A DNA stretch of 54,353 bases from Sulfuricurvum sp. (lineage in GTDB: Bacteria > Campylobacterota > Campylobacteria > Campylobacterales > Sulfurimonadaceae), in contig JAQTTG010000008.1 in NCBI GenBank assembly GCA_028710885.1, forward strand, positions 1-54,353, in the 5' to 3' direction. The notes under the pieces are model-generated. The model made no database searches and was not told the DNA's origin. It was given only the letters and a program-made list of their open reading frames with translations. Positions 28,003 to 36,474 of this stretch are shown here, piece after piece. Within the stretch, counting starts at the first letter, position 1; every line of letters starts with the position of its first letter. A program made the translations under genes and the position numbers.

Positions 28003-28027
28003 ACCAACTAAAAAATGGACCATTTAG

Positions 28028-28675
28028 ATGAAAAAAGCAACTGCCAAAGAGATTCAAACGATCAAATTGGCTATTTTAAAACGCTATTCTGATGCAGTAA
28101 CTGAGTTATATTATTCCAATGCTTATGAATTAGTGATTGCGGTAGCCCTCTCAGCACAATGTACCGATAAGCGGGTCAACCTCATTACACCTGCTTTATT
28201 TAAAGCTTACCCAAGCCCTGAAATATTAGCACAAGCCGATATTAATGATGTAAAACAACTGATTCAAAGTTGTTCTTTCTTTAATAATAAAGCAACCAAT
28301 CTTATCACAATGGCTAAAAGAGTCGTTGACGTCTATGGAGGTGAAATTCCATTGAATGAAAAGGAGCTGGTAACTTTAGCAGGAGTAGGACAGAAAACAG
28401 CTCATGTTGTTTTAATTGAATACACGCAAGCGAATTTAATGGCAGTTGACACACATGTCTTTCGTGTAAGCCATCGGCTTGGATTAAGCAATGATTTATC
28501 TGCTATTGCGACTGAAGAAACATTGGTCAAAAAATTCAAAACCAATCTGCATCAATTGCATCAAGGACTTGTCCTTTTTGGACGCTATATCTGTACTGCA
28601 AAAAACCCAAAATGCGATACCGAATGTTTTCTCAAACCATTTTGTAAAAGTACGGATGGATTTAAACCCAGATAA
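28028..28675 (+). CDS. nth: Endonuclease III
   Basis: A 215-aa base-excision-repair DNA glycosylase/AP lyase. The helix-hairpin-helix LAGVGQKTAHVV includes the catalytic Lys, and the catalytic Asp is in VDTHVFRVS. The C-terminal [4Fe-4S] loop reads C-x6-C-x3-C-x5-C (CTAKNPKCDTEC...FC), one residue longer between the second and third Cys than the E. coli C-x6-C-x2-C-x5-C. In C. jejuni nth is next to peb4 and fba; here it is a few kilobases from them with the kinase pair between, suggesting a local insertion or rearrangement. Confidence 0.95.
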   Translation: MKKATAKEIQTIKLAILKRYSDAVTELYYSNAYELVIAVALSAQCTDKRVNLITPALFKAYPSPEILAQADINDVKQLIQSCSFFNNKATNLITMAKRVVDVYGGEIPLNEKELVTLAGVGQKTAHVVLIEYTQANLMAVDTHVFRVSHRLGLSNDLSAIATEETLVKKFKTNLHQLHQGLVLFGRYICTAKNPKCDTECFLKPFCKSTDGFKPR

Positions 28676-28677
28676 GC

Positions 28678-28683
28678 TACAAT
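28678..28683 (+). promoter_or_regulatory. -10 box abutting the lipoprotein start codon
   Basis: GCTACAAT followed by six bases and the ATG at 28690; a transcription start about 7 nt after the box would coincide with the A of ATG (candidate leaderless transcript). Confidence 0.4.
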
Positions 28684-28689
28684 AATCAA

Positions 28690-28905
28690 ATGAAAACAAA
28701 TTATTTTTTACTATTTCTTCCACTCTTTTTTAGTGCCTGTTTTAATGAACGGGGAATCAGTGCCCACTATTATCGTGATTGTGAAGAATATTATGATTTA
28801 CAGGGTTATTACCACAAAAAATGTGACAAAAATCTCCTTGACTACAAAGAGATAAAAGAGGCCATACAACCAATTCAAAACCCAGAAAAAGGAAGTGTTA
28901 AATAA
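28690..28905 (+). CDS. Small lipoprotein of unknown function
   Basis: A 71-aa protein with a lipoprotein signal peptide (LPLFFSAC, lipobox FSAC with Cys17), then a short polar, Tyr- and Cys-containing domain (two further Cys at about 31 and 45) and a Lys/Glu-rich tail. Function unknown. No Shine-Dalgarno is visible; TACAAT (28678-28683) ends only 6 nt before the ATG, so the mRNA may be leaderless, or the gene is read with nth, which ends 14 bp upstream. Confidence 0.72.
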   Translation: MKTNYFLLFLPLFFSACFNERGISAHYYRDCEEYYDLQGYYHKKCDKNLLDYKEIKEAIQPIQNPEKGSVK

Positions 28906-28908
28906 ACT

Positions 28909-29625
28909 CTATTTTATTGCAATAAACGTTGCAAAGTTAGCCCATCGAAAAAGAACTTCGCATGTTTTAAAACCATTATTTTTAGCCATAACTATATTTT
29001 CATTCATTGTGTAAGGAATAAGAACATTTTCTAGCGCTTCACGTTTTTGTACAATTTCATATTCACTATATCCTTGCACTTTTTTAAAATCATAATAACA
29101 ATCAATCAATTCTTTGTTCAATTTTGGATCTTCACTGACCACTTTTTCACTGAATAAAAAAACTCCTCCATCATTGAGTGCGTCACATATTGTTCGTATC
29201 AACGTATCGCGTAGCATTGGCCGAATAAACTGCAACGTATAATTACTGATCATAACTTGTGCTTTTTCATAAGGAAATTGAAGGATATCCCCTTCAAATA
29301 ATTCAATGGATGACCCATAAGCTTCTATTTTTTTATGTGCATGCTGGATCATTGCAGCAGAGTTATCAATTCCAATTAATCGGACTTCAACACTCTTATC
29401 TACTGCTCTTTCAATTTCCAATAGCAATGAAGCAGTTGAACACCCCAAATCATAAACATTTCCACCACCAGAGAGTGCATTAAGTGCAAATCGACGTGTT
29501 AGTACTTGTGACTCTTTATAAAAAGGTACTGAACGTAACAGCATATCATCAAACACTGCCGCAACTTCCGCATCAAATTCAAACTGTTTAGAAATAGGTT
29601 TCGTAAATAAGGTATCGGTTTTCAT
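28909..29625 (-). CDS. cmoA: Carboxy-S-adenosyl-L-methionine synthase
   Basis: A 238-aa SAM-dependent enzyme that converts SAM and prephenate to carboxy-SAM, used by CmoB for the cmo5U wobble modification of tRNA. SAM-binding VYDLGCSTASLLL, IGIDNSAAMI, SNYTLQFI and FSEKV motifs are typical of CmoA. cmoB is not in the window. The gene converges on the small lipoprotein (3-bp gap). No ribosome site is visible; TACAAT (minus strand 29637-29632) ends 6 nt before the ATG, another candidate leaderless transcript. Confidence 0.93.
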   Translation of the reverse strand: MKTDTLFTKPISKQFEFDAEVAAVFDDMLLRSVPFYKESQVLTRRFALNALSGGGNVYDLGCSTASLLLEIERAVDKSVEVRLIGIDNSAAMIQHAHKKIEAYGSSIELFEGDILQFPYEKAQVMISNYTLQFIRPMLRDTLIRTICDALNDGGVFLFSEKVVSEDPKLNKELIDCYYDFKKVQGYSEYEIVQKREALENVLIPYTMNENIVMAKNNGFKTCEVLFRWANFATFIAIK

Positions 29626-29631
29626 AATGAA

Positions 29632-29637
29632 ATTGTA
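29632..29637 (-). promoter_or_regulatory. -10 box abutting the cmoA start codon
   Basis: On the minus strand the sequence reads CGCTACAATTTCATTATG: the box ends 6 nt before the ATG and there is no purine-rich ribosome site between. Confidence 0.4.
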
Positions 29638-29652
29638 GCGTAAAGAAGAAAA

Positions 29653-29704
29653 GTTGTGAGGGGCGAATTTATCTGACGAAACAAACCTTTAGGCCCCTCA
29701 ACAA
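29653..29704 (-). terminator. Long-loop hairpin downstream of pyk
   Basis: TGAGGGGC (29657-29664) pairs with GCCCCTCA (29693-29700), extended past a one-base bulge by TTG/CAA, with a 28-nt loop. On the minus strand it is followed by ACAACTTTTCTTCTTT, a T-rich tail. It could terminate pyk, which ends at 29730. Confidence 0.5.
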
Positions 29705-29729
29705 TCAAAAAGCAATTTTCAGTCCATTC

Positions 29730-31226
29730 TTAAAATAATGTTGGGATTGTATTTTCATCTATTTTTTTGTTCTTACTTGGCGATGGCTTGGTCTCCCCAA
29801 AAAAGGTCAACTCATTTTCACGTAAGATACGAATTACATTTGTTGTTCCAGGCGTTCCGATCGGATAACCTGCCGTAAAAACATATGTGTTATTTTTATT
29901 AATAATATTACGCGAGAGTCCACTGTGAATAATTGCACTCAGCATCTCTTCCAAACGCCCTTTTGTAGTTAAAAATGCTGGTACTACCCCCCAAACCATT
30001 GTCAGCAATCTAGCAACACGTTCTTCATGCGTCGCAGCATAAATGGTCATTTTAGGTCGATAACGAGAAAGTTTTTTTGCCGATTGACCTGAAGTCGTCA
30101 TCGCAATAATCCCTTCTGCATTCAATGAATCACCCAAACGTACTGCCGATTCATTAACAACATCCATTGAATCATCATAGCCAAAATCGAACTTTCCAAA
30201 CGGATAGATTTCTTCAATTGCCTGAATGGTATTCACCATAGTTTCTACAACTAAAACGGGATTATGCCCTATTGCACTCTCTTCTGAAAGCATCACGACA
30301 TCAGTTCCATCCAATACTGCATTTGCAACATCACTAATTTCTGCACGTGTAGCAGAGTCTTTTTCAGTCATTGATAATAACATCTGAGTTGCCGTAATAA
30401 CAGGTTTTGAGTGTTCATTAGCTTTATCAATCAACATCTTTTGAATCGTTGGAACACGGTAATATGGTACTTCAATCCCTAAATCACCCCGAGCAACCAT
30501 CAACCCATCACAATTGCGTAAAATTTCATCAATATTTTCAACAGCATCAAATTTTTCAATTTTGGCAATTAACTGTTGATTTCCTCCGCAAGCACTTACG
30601 ACTGCACGTGCATTAATCATATCCTGAGCATTTTGAACGAAAGAAATTGCCATAAAATCAACTCCATTAGCTACCCCCCATGCCATATCAACCTTATCTT
30701 TCTCGGTTAGAATGTCTATTCCTAGCCGAGTATTTGGAAAATTGACCCCTTTATTGGAAGAGAGCTTACCTTTATTCTCGACAATAGCCTGAACAAAAAC
30801 ATTATTGCTATTTACTATCCGTGCGCGAATATTTCCATCATAAAGATAAATAGCATCACCGACATTAAGCATCCGTAATAATCCATTTTGATTGATCGAA
30901 AGTTTATAATGGTTAGGGGTTATTTTATCCCCTTCACACGGTTCATAATAAAAATCAAGCTGATCACCACTTTCAAGATAAAAATCATTTATAAGCTTGC
31001 CAACTCGTATTTTAGGACCGCATATGTCTTGCAAAACTCCTACGATTAGTCCGGTTTCACGCATTGCAACCCGTATATTGGCTAAAACCTGTGAATGATA
31101 TTCATGTGTACCGTGTGAAAAATTGAGTCGAAAGACATTAACTCCTGCTTTAATCAGCGCAATTAGAGTTTCTATTTTGTCTGATGCCGGACCAACAGTA
31201 GCTAAAATTTTGGTTCTTTTTTGCAT
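29730..31226 (-). CDS. pyk: Pyruvate kinase
   Basis: A 498-aa enzyme making pyruvate and ATP from phosphoenolpyruvate. Motifs: TVGPAS, RLNFSHG, KIEKFDAVENID, the catalytic VARGDLGIEVPY and ITATQMLLSM; a C-terminal domain with SGQSAKKLSRYRP follows, ending in a short Lys/Ser-rich tail. The ATG at 31226 is preferred (AGGTAGAT before it) to a start at 31241 that has no ribosome site. It stands alone and is divergent from the cyclase-like gene. Confidence 0.93.
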   Translation of the reverse strand: MQKRTKILATVGPASDKIETLIALIKAGVNVFRLNFSHGTHEYHSQVLANIRVAMRETGLIVGVLQDICGPKIRVGKLINDFYLESGDQLDFYYEPCEGDKITPNHYKLSINQNGLLRMLNVGDAIYLYDGNIRARIVNSNNVFVQAIVENKGKLSSNKGVNFPNTRLGIDILTEKDKVDMAWGVANGVDFMAISFVQNAQDMINARAVVSACGGNQQLIAKIEKFDAVENIDEILRNCDGLMVARGDLGIEVPYYRVPTIQKMLIDKANEHSKPVITATQMLLSMTEKDSATRAEISDVANAVLDGTDVVMLSEESAIGHNPVLVVETMVNTIQAIEEIYPFGKFDFGYDDSMDVVNESAVRLGDSLNAEGIIAMTTSGQSAKKLSRYRPKMTIYAATHEERVARLLTMVWGVVPAFLTTKGRLEEMLSAIIHSGLSRNIINKNNTYVFTAGYPIGTPGTTNVIRILRENELTFFGETKPSPSKNKKIDENTIPTLF

Positions 31227-31360
31227 AATATCTACCTGCATAAAAATTTCAGAAATGGTAACACATTTTCAAACTATTCATCAAATTAATTCGATTAAGG
31301 TTTAAATATCTAACCAATGTTAAAATATAAGTCTTAAAATCTAAATTTACGGGAAAACCT

Positions 31361-32011
31361 ATGCCTCAAAAAGCGATCAATACTGACATTGTTTTGATCG
31401 ATATTATTGACTTTTCTCGTCTATCTATGAATGAACAGTTGGAAATCATTTCATACCTCTCACTCACTTATAAAAAAATGATTACTAAAATGTTAAAAAG
31501 TTCTACCATGCTTATGGAAAATATGTTGCAAGGAATTATTCCTACAGGAGATGGTTTTTACTGTATCCTTCACCCTCTTTTAAAAGGATTTGGTCCGATA
31601 TTGGGTTTGTCATTTATACATTTTTCCGATTTTATTGCAGAAAAATATCCCTATTTCAAAGGTATTCGTGTTGCCGTTCACACTGGGAACATACATGGCT
31701 TTGAAGATATTTTAGGACATCAAAATTTTGTTGGAGACGGGCTTAATGAATGCGCACGCTATATAGAAATAAAAAATCTAATTATTAGTACGGTCATTAT
31801 TTCTGATATTGCTTACGCAGCATTACAAAAGTTCATAGATACTCATCATGACTTTTACACACTATTGGAGAAATGTGAATTTCGTCACAGTTCCCTTCAC
31901 ACGTTTGAGGATAAACATAATATTTCTCATAATGGATATCTTATCTGGATGAGAAAAGGGGGAATCATTCCACCACCTAAATTAGCGGATCTACTTCAAA
32001 ACAAAAAATGA
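31361..32011 (+). CDS. Class III nucleotidyl cyclase-like protein
   Basis: A 216-aa soluble protein resembling the class III adenylate/guanylate cyclase homology domain. The first metal-Asp region reads LIDIIDFSRLS (D14), the second IPTGDGFYCIL (D64), followed by RVAVHTG and VGDGLNECARYI, which match the cyclase R-x-G-x-HxG and N-x3-AR transition-state region. The base-selecting Lys before the GD motif is not evident. No sensor domain is attached. It may produce a cyclic nucleotide or be a degenerate binder. GGGAAAA precedes the ATG; it is divergent from pyk. Confidence 0.7.
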   Translation: MPQKAINTDIVLIDIIDFSRLSMNEQLEIISYLSLTYKKMITKMLKSSTMLMENMLQGIIPTGDGFYCILHPLLKGFGPILGLSFIHFSDFIAEKYPYFKGIRVAVHTGNIHGFEDILGHQNFVGDGLNECARYIEIKNLIISTVIISDIAYAALQKFIDTHHDFYTLLEKCEFRHSSLHTFEDKHNISHNGYLIWMRKGGIIPPPKLADLLQNKK

Positions 32012-32103
32012 TCATAACGAACAACGATTTTTTTGGTAAGATACGCCAATAAACAGGCAGGATATTTTCCTCAAATGACATGAATATAAATTAAGGGAGA
32101 TCT

Positions 32104-32757
32104 ATGCGTTTTACCATTGATGAATATGCAAAAACATTCAAAATGTCAAAAGAGATGATTCAAAATAAACTTCGTATGAAACGTCTAAATTATATTATAG
32201 AAGGTGGAATAACCTATATTATTGTGCCGCGAAGTTCTTTGGACGAAGACAAACGTCAAGAACTGGCTCAGAAAAACCAATCTATGCCTTCTACAACGCA
32301 AAAAACAACAGTAGGCATGATCATCGCTTTATACCAAAAAGAAAATCAGCAGTTAAAGCTAAAAATCAAAGAGCTTGAACAAAAAATTGATCGTTTGGTT
32401 AATGATAAAGAACAAATGCTTATTGCCGAACGTCAGCGAATTGAAGAAATATACACATCAAAAGATGAACAGCTAAAAAATCTTTTGGAAGTTATACATA
32501 CGAAACTCCTGCTTTCACGTGATATAGATATTCAAGATGCAGATGTCACTCCGAGTCCATCTGTCACCCCTACTTTGTCCAGCGGAATCATTGAGCTCAA
32601 ACGCTACTTAAAATTTATAGGAATGAATTCTGATGAGCGTAAACAAGTTAAACGGCGATTTGAAGCTGCATTTGGCAGCGATATCAGAGTTTTTCAAAAA
32701 GAAGGAGAGTTTTTTGTTGATCTCTCCAAATACGATTACACAGATTTCCTCTCTTAA
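32104..32757 (+). CDS. HTH-plus-coiled-coil protein of unknown function
   Basis: A 217-aa protein that I cannot assign. The N-terminus (1-50, FTIDEYAKTFKMSKEMIQNKL) looks like a MerR/excisionase-type winged helix; residues about 75-135 form a charged coiled coil (ENQQLKLKIKELEQKIDRL); a Ser/Thr/Pro linker leads to a basic C-terminal domain (ELKRYLKFIG...ERKQVKRRFEAAFGS). This suggests a DNA-binding structural or partition-like protein. AAGGGAGAT precedes the ATG. It stands alone, followed by an AT-rich gap. Confidence 0.7.
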   Translation: MRFTIDEYAKTFKMSKEMIQNKLRMKRLNYIIEGGITYIIVPRSSLDEDKRQELAQKNQSMPSTTQKTTVGMIIALYQKENQQLKLKIKELEQKIDRLVNDKEQMLIAERQRIEEIYTSKDEQLKNLLEVIHTKLLLSRDIDIQDADVTPSPSVTPTLSSGIIELKRYLKFIGMNSDERKQVKRRFEAAFGSDIRVFQKEGEFFVDLSKYDYTDFLS

Positions 32758-33062
32758 GAGGTAGTCTTTTTCTCATTTCCTCTATTCCCATAGTATCAAC
32801 TTCCCAAAAATCATAATCTTTTTAGATTCACGCCAATTCAATACATATTTTTACACCACAATTGCATAAAAGCAGGCAATTTTTGTACGTTTTTCCGTAT
32901 ATTTTATAATATTTTATTTATATTTAATATGGAATAAATAATGCTTTATATTATTTTTATTACTTTTTATACATAAATATACTTTTAAAATGAATTATTA
33001 ATTACATTTTATACGTTTTAATGTTTATTTTAAGAAAAGGATACTACAATGGAGCAATGGAA
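32758..33062. other. AT-rich intergenic island
   Basis: This 305-bp gap has no convincing gene. Its left edge has a small CCTCT/AGAGG stem next to the upstream stop followed by TTTTT at 32767-32771, a weak terminator. From 32881 to 33020 only 17 of 140 bases are G or C by my count (about 12%), with many overlapping TATAAT-like boxes (e.g. TTTATAATATTTTA near 32903-32916). It probably holds the promoter of the HTH gene and an intrinsically bent or nucleoid-protein-binding region. Confidence 0.7.
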
Positions 33063-33302
33063 ATGAGCGATCTCTTTAATCTTCTTCACAATGCCGTAGA
33101 GGCTGGGCATAACGGAAAGAAGATTTCCCAAAAAGAGATGGCGAATGAACTTGGGATTTCCATGCGAACATATCAAGACTGGAGACTGGGCAATGCAAAA
33201 CCCCAAGCTGCTAAAGCGGTCATAAACATGTTAGGAATGCTCGAAGATGATGAAATCATTCGAGTAGTGCGAAGAATCAATAAATTAGGGGAAAAAGCAT
33301 GA
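33063..33302 (+). CDS. Small XRE-like helix-turn-helix protein
   Basis: A 79-aa protein with one helix-turn-helix of Cro/XRE type (ISQKEMANELGISMRTYQDW, about 20-39). The ATG at 33063 is preferred because GGAG (33051-33054) lies 8 nt upstream; starts at 33057 and 33021 are too close to it or unsupported. The stop overlaps the next gene's ATG (ATGA). A regulator, perhaps autoregulating from the AT-rich island upstream, but its targets are unknown. Confidence 0.75.
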   Translation: MSDLFNLLHNAVEAGHNGKKISQKEMANELGISMRTYQDWRLGNAKPQAAKAVINMLGMLEDDEIIRVVRRINKLGEKA

Positions 33303-33544
33303 GCAGTTTGAGCGAACAAGAACGTATCGGATTAGAAGAAGTTTTTTTATCTATTTCTTCTTCACAAAGTATTATGCAAAAATGGTCAGTATGGAGTAAA
33401 AATCTATCATTTCTTTTTGAACCTAAAAAATTTTCATTTCCCCTTCCTCTTGGACAAAATCAAAATATTTGGATCAAAGATCGTCTAAAAACCCACAAAA
33501 TAACAAAACTATTCAATAAAATACAAAAAAGAAGAAAAATTTAA
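33299..33544 (+). CDS. Small basic protein of unknown function
   Basis: An 81-aa protein that I do not recognise: an N-terminal helix (LSEQERIGLEEVFLSIS), a Trp-containing middle (MQKWSVWSKN) and a strongly basic C-terminus (KTHKITKLFNKIQKRRKI). No signal peptide. It is translationally coupled to the HTH gene through an ATGA overlap, so the two may form a regulator/effector pair; 106 bp further on lies HU. Confidence 0.6.
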   Translation: MSSLSEQERIGLEEVFLSISSSQSIMQKWSVWSKNLSFLFEPKKFSFPLPLGQNQNIWIKDRLKTHKITKLFNKIQKRRKI

Positions 33545-33650
33545 GCTAAGAGATATTAAAGTATTCGCGGCCAAAACACTTTACCCCCTTCTAGCTCCTT
33601 GAAGCAGAGGTTTGAGTGTTATTTGCATATCCATCCATCAAGGGCAGTAA

Positions 33651-33935
33651 ATGAATAAAGCGCAATTCGTAGAATTAGTTCAAAAAAGCGGCGGTTATAA
33701 AACAAAAGTAGAAGCTGAAACAGCTATCAAAGCTTTCACAGAAGCAGTTACGACCGCTCTTGTTACTAAAGAAGAAGTTTCATTGGTAGGTTTCGGAAGC
33801 TTTGCGTCTTCTCTTCAAAAAGGGAAAAGTGGTAAAGTTCCAGGAACAACTAAAACTTACAGCACAGCAGATAAAATGGTTCCAAAATTCAAACCGGGCA
33901 AAAGTCTTAAAGACTCAGTTGCTGCAGGTAAATAA
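33651..33935 (+). CDS. HU-family nucleoid DNA-binding protein
   Basis: A 94-aa HU/IHF-fold protein that bends and packages DNA as a dimer. The N-terminal helices (MNKAQFVELV) and VSLVGFGSFASSLQKGK core match HU; the DNA-binding arm (PGTTKTYSTADKMVPKFKPGK) is diverged from the usual RNPxTG sequence. AAGGG lies before the ATG. A hairpin terminator follows. Confidence 0.93.
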   Translation: MNKAQFVELVQKSGGYKTKVEAETAIKAFTEAVTTALVTKEEVSLVGFGSFASSLQKGKSGKVPGTTKTYSTADKMVPKFKPGKSLKDSVAAGK

Positions 33936-33949
33936 TCTCTTCTTTCTGC

Positions 33950-33973
33950 ATCAAGGGTTCTTAGCCCTTGATT
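33950..33973 (+). terminator. Terminator of the HU gene
   Basis: ATCAAGGG (33950-33957) pairs with CCCTTGAT (33965-33972), 7-nt loop, followed by TTACTTCT, 15 bp after the HU stop. Confidence 0.7.
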
Positions 33974-34058
33974 TACTTCTCATAATTTAATATTTTTACA
34001 TACTATCATTATAAATTAGTTATAATCATTCATTAAACATCAGACAAAAAGGGTGTAA

Positions 34059-35504
34059 GTGTTTTTCTCTTTTTTTACACGATTTATTTCACCAAAATCA
34101 CCAAAAACAATTTTAACTGAATCCGAAGAAAATCCTACTCTTAAAATTTTTGTTATTAAAGAAGATGGAAAACTTTTCCATGATTTCAACCTTTTCCATC
34201 AAGATAATGTTAGTTCGATTGACACATTAATTTTTTTACCTCATTTTGGTATTTTTATTGGCGAAACTATCAATTGGGAAGCCTCTGAACTAAAAAATGC
34301 AACCGTTGAGCGTTCAACCAGACAATCCAAGCGCCCTGCAGCAACTCACTTAGAAAATATAGAAGCTAAAATTCGTCACAAGTTAGATGATGTGTTGTCT
34401 TTTGATTCAACACCAATCCATCGATTTATATGGTTAAAAAATCTTACAGAGACTGAATTTGATACTCTCGATAGCTCTTTTCATCAGTTGCTTCCAAAAT
34501 CACATCTTTTTTTCAGTGATGAAACTATCGAGTCATTACAACTGAAAATACATTCTATTGGAGAATATCTTGAAACGCCTCTATCCAGTATTAAGATTAT
34601 AGGTGCTTTAAATTCGTATGCTTTCATTTTGCCTACTCCAAAATATCCTGATGGTGCACTTCTTTCTCCTCAACAAAACCATTTTTTAACTTCATCATTA
34701 GCAGGAGTAATAACGCTTTGGGGAGAATACGGGACCGGAAAAAGTACTCTTATACTACGTAAAGCGTTATTGCTCCTGCTGAGTAAGCATGATGAAAAAA
34801 TTCTCATTATCACACCCACACTTTTAGGATCAGAATTATTACGAGATGAATTTCTTTCAATTGTGTACTACGGTTCATTAAAAATTGATCTTAATCGAAT
34901 CAATTTTTCTTACCCAATGGAAAACTTTGATACATTAAAAATATTCAATGAGGCAACTTCTATTTTTTGTGATGATACCTATTTGATTGATACAAATTTT
35001 CTAGAATTACTACAACAAAAACGTGATAAACGTTTGTTACTTTTTTCAACCATTAATAATAACTATATTCCTGATCAATCGGTTCATTTAAACTATCAAT
35101 ACCGAACTCCAATTGTACCTATCTCAGTGGAATGTGATCGTACTAATATTTTAAATTGCGTATTATTAGAACTTCGAAAATTATTTGTTGAGCCATCTGA
35201 TACAAAAATTATACTTGTATTTTCAAATAGCAATCTAATCCCTACATTCAAAGAATCAATTGATGAATATCTCGATGTTAACTGCCGAATTTTAACAAAA
35301 CAGTTTAGTTTACAATACCAAGATCTTGATGATATCATTCTCACAACAGAAGACTCTATCAGTGGATTATCACTACCGCATCTACTCCTTGTTGTTTCTG
35401 ATAATTCAAAAGACTATACCTATGCACTAAGCCGTGCATCAGAATCTGCTACTATAATCTCCTACACAAATTCAACTGGAGAATCCGATGCAGAAAATCA
35501 TTAA
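34059..35504 (+). CDS. NERD-like / SF1 helicase-like P-loop protein
   Basis: A 481-aa protein. Residues about 25-165 resemble a NERD domain ([20 protein letters not shown], where the second beta-hairpin normally carries the nuclease E-x-K; here E-T-I, so catalysis is doubtful). Residues about 200-481 look like a UvrD/SF1 helicase: Q-motif-like LSPQQNHFL, Walker [10 protein letters not shown] (222-230), Walker B-like FCDDTYLID instead of DExQ, and motif VI-like YALSRAS. It starts at GTG with AAGGG upstream and overlaps msrB by 17 bp. A DNA repair or defence role is possible; function unproven. Confidence 0.7.
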   Translation: MFFSFFTRFISPKSPKTILTESEENPTLKIFVIKEDGKLFHDFNLFHQDNVSSIDTLIFLPHFGIFIGETINWEASELKNATVERSTRQSKRPAATHLENIEAKIRHKLDDVLSFDSTPIHRFIWLKNLTETEFDTLDSSFHQLLPKSHLFFSDETIESLQLKIHSIGEYLETPLSSIKIIGALNSYAFILPTPKYPDGALLSPQQNHFLTSSLAGVITLWGEYGTGKSTLILRKALLLLLSKHDEKILIITPTLLGSELLRDEFLSIVYYGSLKIDLNRINFSYPMENFDTLKIFNEATSIFCDDTYLIDTNFLELLQQKRDKRLLLFSTINNNYIPDQSVHLNYQYRTPIVPISVECDRTNILNCVLLELRKLFVEPSDTKIILVFSNSNLIPTFKESIDEYLDVNCRILTKQFSLQYQDLDDIILTTEDSISGLSLPHLLLVVSDNSKDYTYALSRASESATIISYTNSTGESDAENH

Positions 35505-35892
35505 AGATAATGCTGAATGGGAAAGCATTCTTTCACCTGAAGTATATTTAGTTGCCCGGAAACATGGTACAGAGCCCCCTTTTAGTGGAAAATATACCGA
35601 TTGCAAAGATAAAGGCATTTATCAATGTGTCTGCTGTCATGCACCACTATTTGATTCAACGGCAAAATATGATTCTGGAAGCGGATGGCCAAGCTTTGAT
35701 CACCCAATATCACCTAATGCTCTCGAAGAAACCCGTGACATCTCACATGGAATGATTCGTATAGAAGTGTCATGTGCCACGTGCGATGCCCATTTAGGCC
35801 ATGTATTCCCTGACGGCCCAAAAACAACCGGTTTACGTTATTGTATTAATTCGATCTGCCTTAACTTTATACCTAACACACAGGAGCTTTAA
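35488..35892 (+). CDS. msrB: Peptide methionine-R-sulfoxide reductase
   Basis: A 134-aa cytoplasmic MsrB reducing methionine-R-sulfoxide. Motifs: two zinc-binding CxxC pairs (CVCC and CATC), [18 protein letters not shown] and the catalytic-Cys segment [11 protein letters not shown], with an extra Cys three residues beyond INS that could act as resolving residue. It overlaps the preceding NERD-like gene by 17 bp and its last base is shared with the cyclophilin start (TAATG), indicating one transcript. Confidence 0.95.
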   Translation: MQKIIKDNAEWESILSPEVYLVARKHGTEPPFSGKYTDCKDKGIYQCVCCHAPLFDSTAKYDSGSGWPSFDHPISPNALEETRDISHGMIRIEVSCATCDAHLGHVFPDGPKTTGLRYCINSICLNFIPNTQEL

Positions 35893-36425
35893 TGCGACAT
35901 CTCTTTGCTTTATTATTTACATCTATACTGGCTTTTGCAGCTGGACATTCTCATGTTAGTCTGGAAACAACCCAAGGGACACTTGAATTGGAGCTCTATG
36001 ACGATATTGCCCCTTTAGCAGTTGAAAACTTTACTACACACGTCAAAAATGGTTATTACAATGGCTTGACATTTCATCGTATAATTAAAAATTTCATGGT
36101 TCAAGGCGGTGATCCAACTGGAACTGGTACCGGTGGTGAATCGATCTGGAAAAAACCTTTCAAAGATGAATTCAAATCTGGCGTTGTATTTGATAAATCA
36201 GGTGTGTTAGCAATGGCTAATGCAGGACCTCGTACCAATGGCAGTCAATTTTTTATTACAACAGCTCCAACACCATGGCTCAATGGATATCATACAATTT
36301 TCGGACGTGTCGTTTCAGGTATGGATACATTAAGTAAACTCAATAATATCCAAACAAATGGCCAATACGGCGGCGACAAACCGCTTCAAACCCAAAAAAT
36401 CATTAAAGCTACGGTACTTCCATAA
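35892..36425 (+). CDS. Exported cyclophilin-type peptidyl-prolyl isomerase
   Basis: A 177-aa cyclophilin with a signal peptide (about 1-17, LLFTSILAFA). Active-site motifs include FHRIIKNFMVQGGDPTGTGTGG, the NGSQFFIT segment and WLNGYHTIFGRV (Trp/His pocket). It should catalyse prolyl isomerisation in the periplasm, complementing the PpiC-type enzyme in the window. The ATG shares a base with the msrB stop. Confidence 0.94.
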   Translation: MRHLFALLFTSILAFAAGHSHVSLETTQGTLELELYDDIAPLAVENFTTHVKNGYYNGLTFHRIIKNFMVQGGDPTGTGTGGESIWKKPFKDEFKSGVVFDKSGVLAMANAGPRTNGSQFFITTAPTPWLNGYHTIFGRVVSGMDTLSKLNNIQTNGQYGGDKPLQTQKIIKATVLP

Positions 36426-36474
36426 TCCCCTTATTTGCCTGTCAAAGTCTCTTCAAAGAGATAAACGGGCATAA

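Noticed and set aside
32840..33020. Replication origin in the AT-rich island
   Set aside because: Low GC and nearby HU are suggestive, but I see no cluster of DnaA boxes (TTATNCACA) and no dnaA/dnaN nearby.
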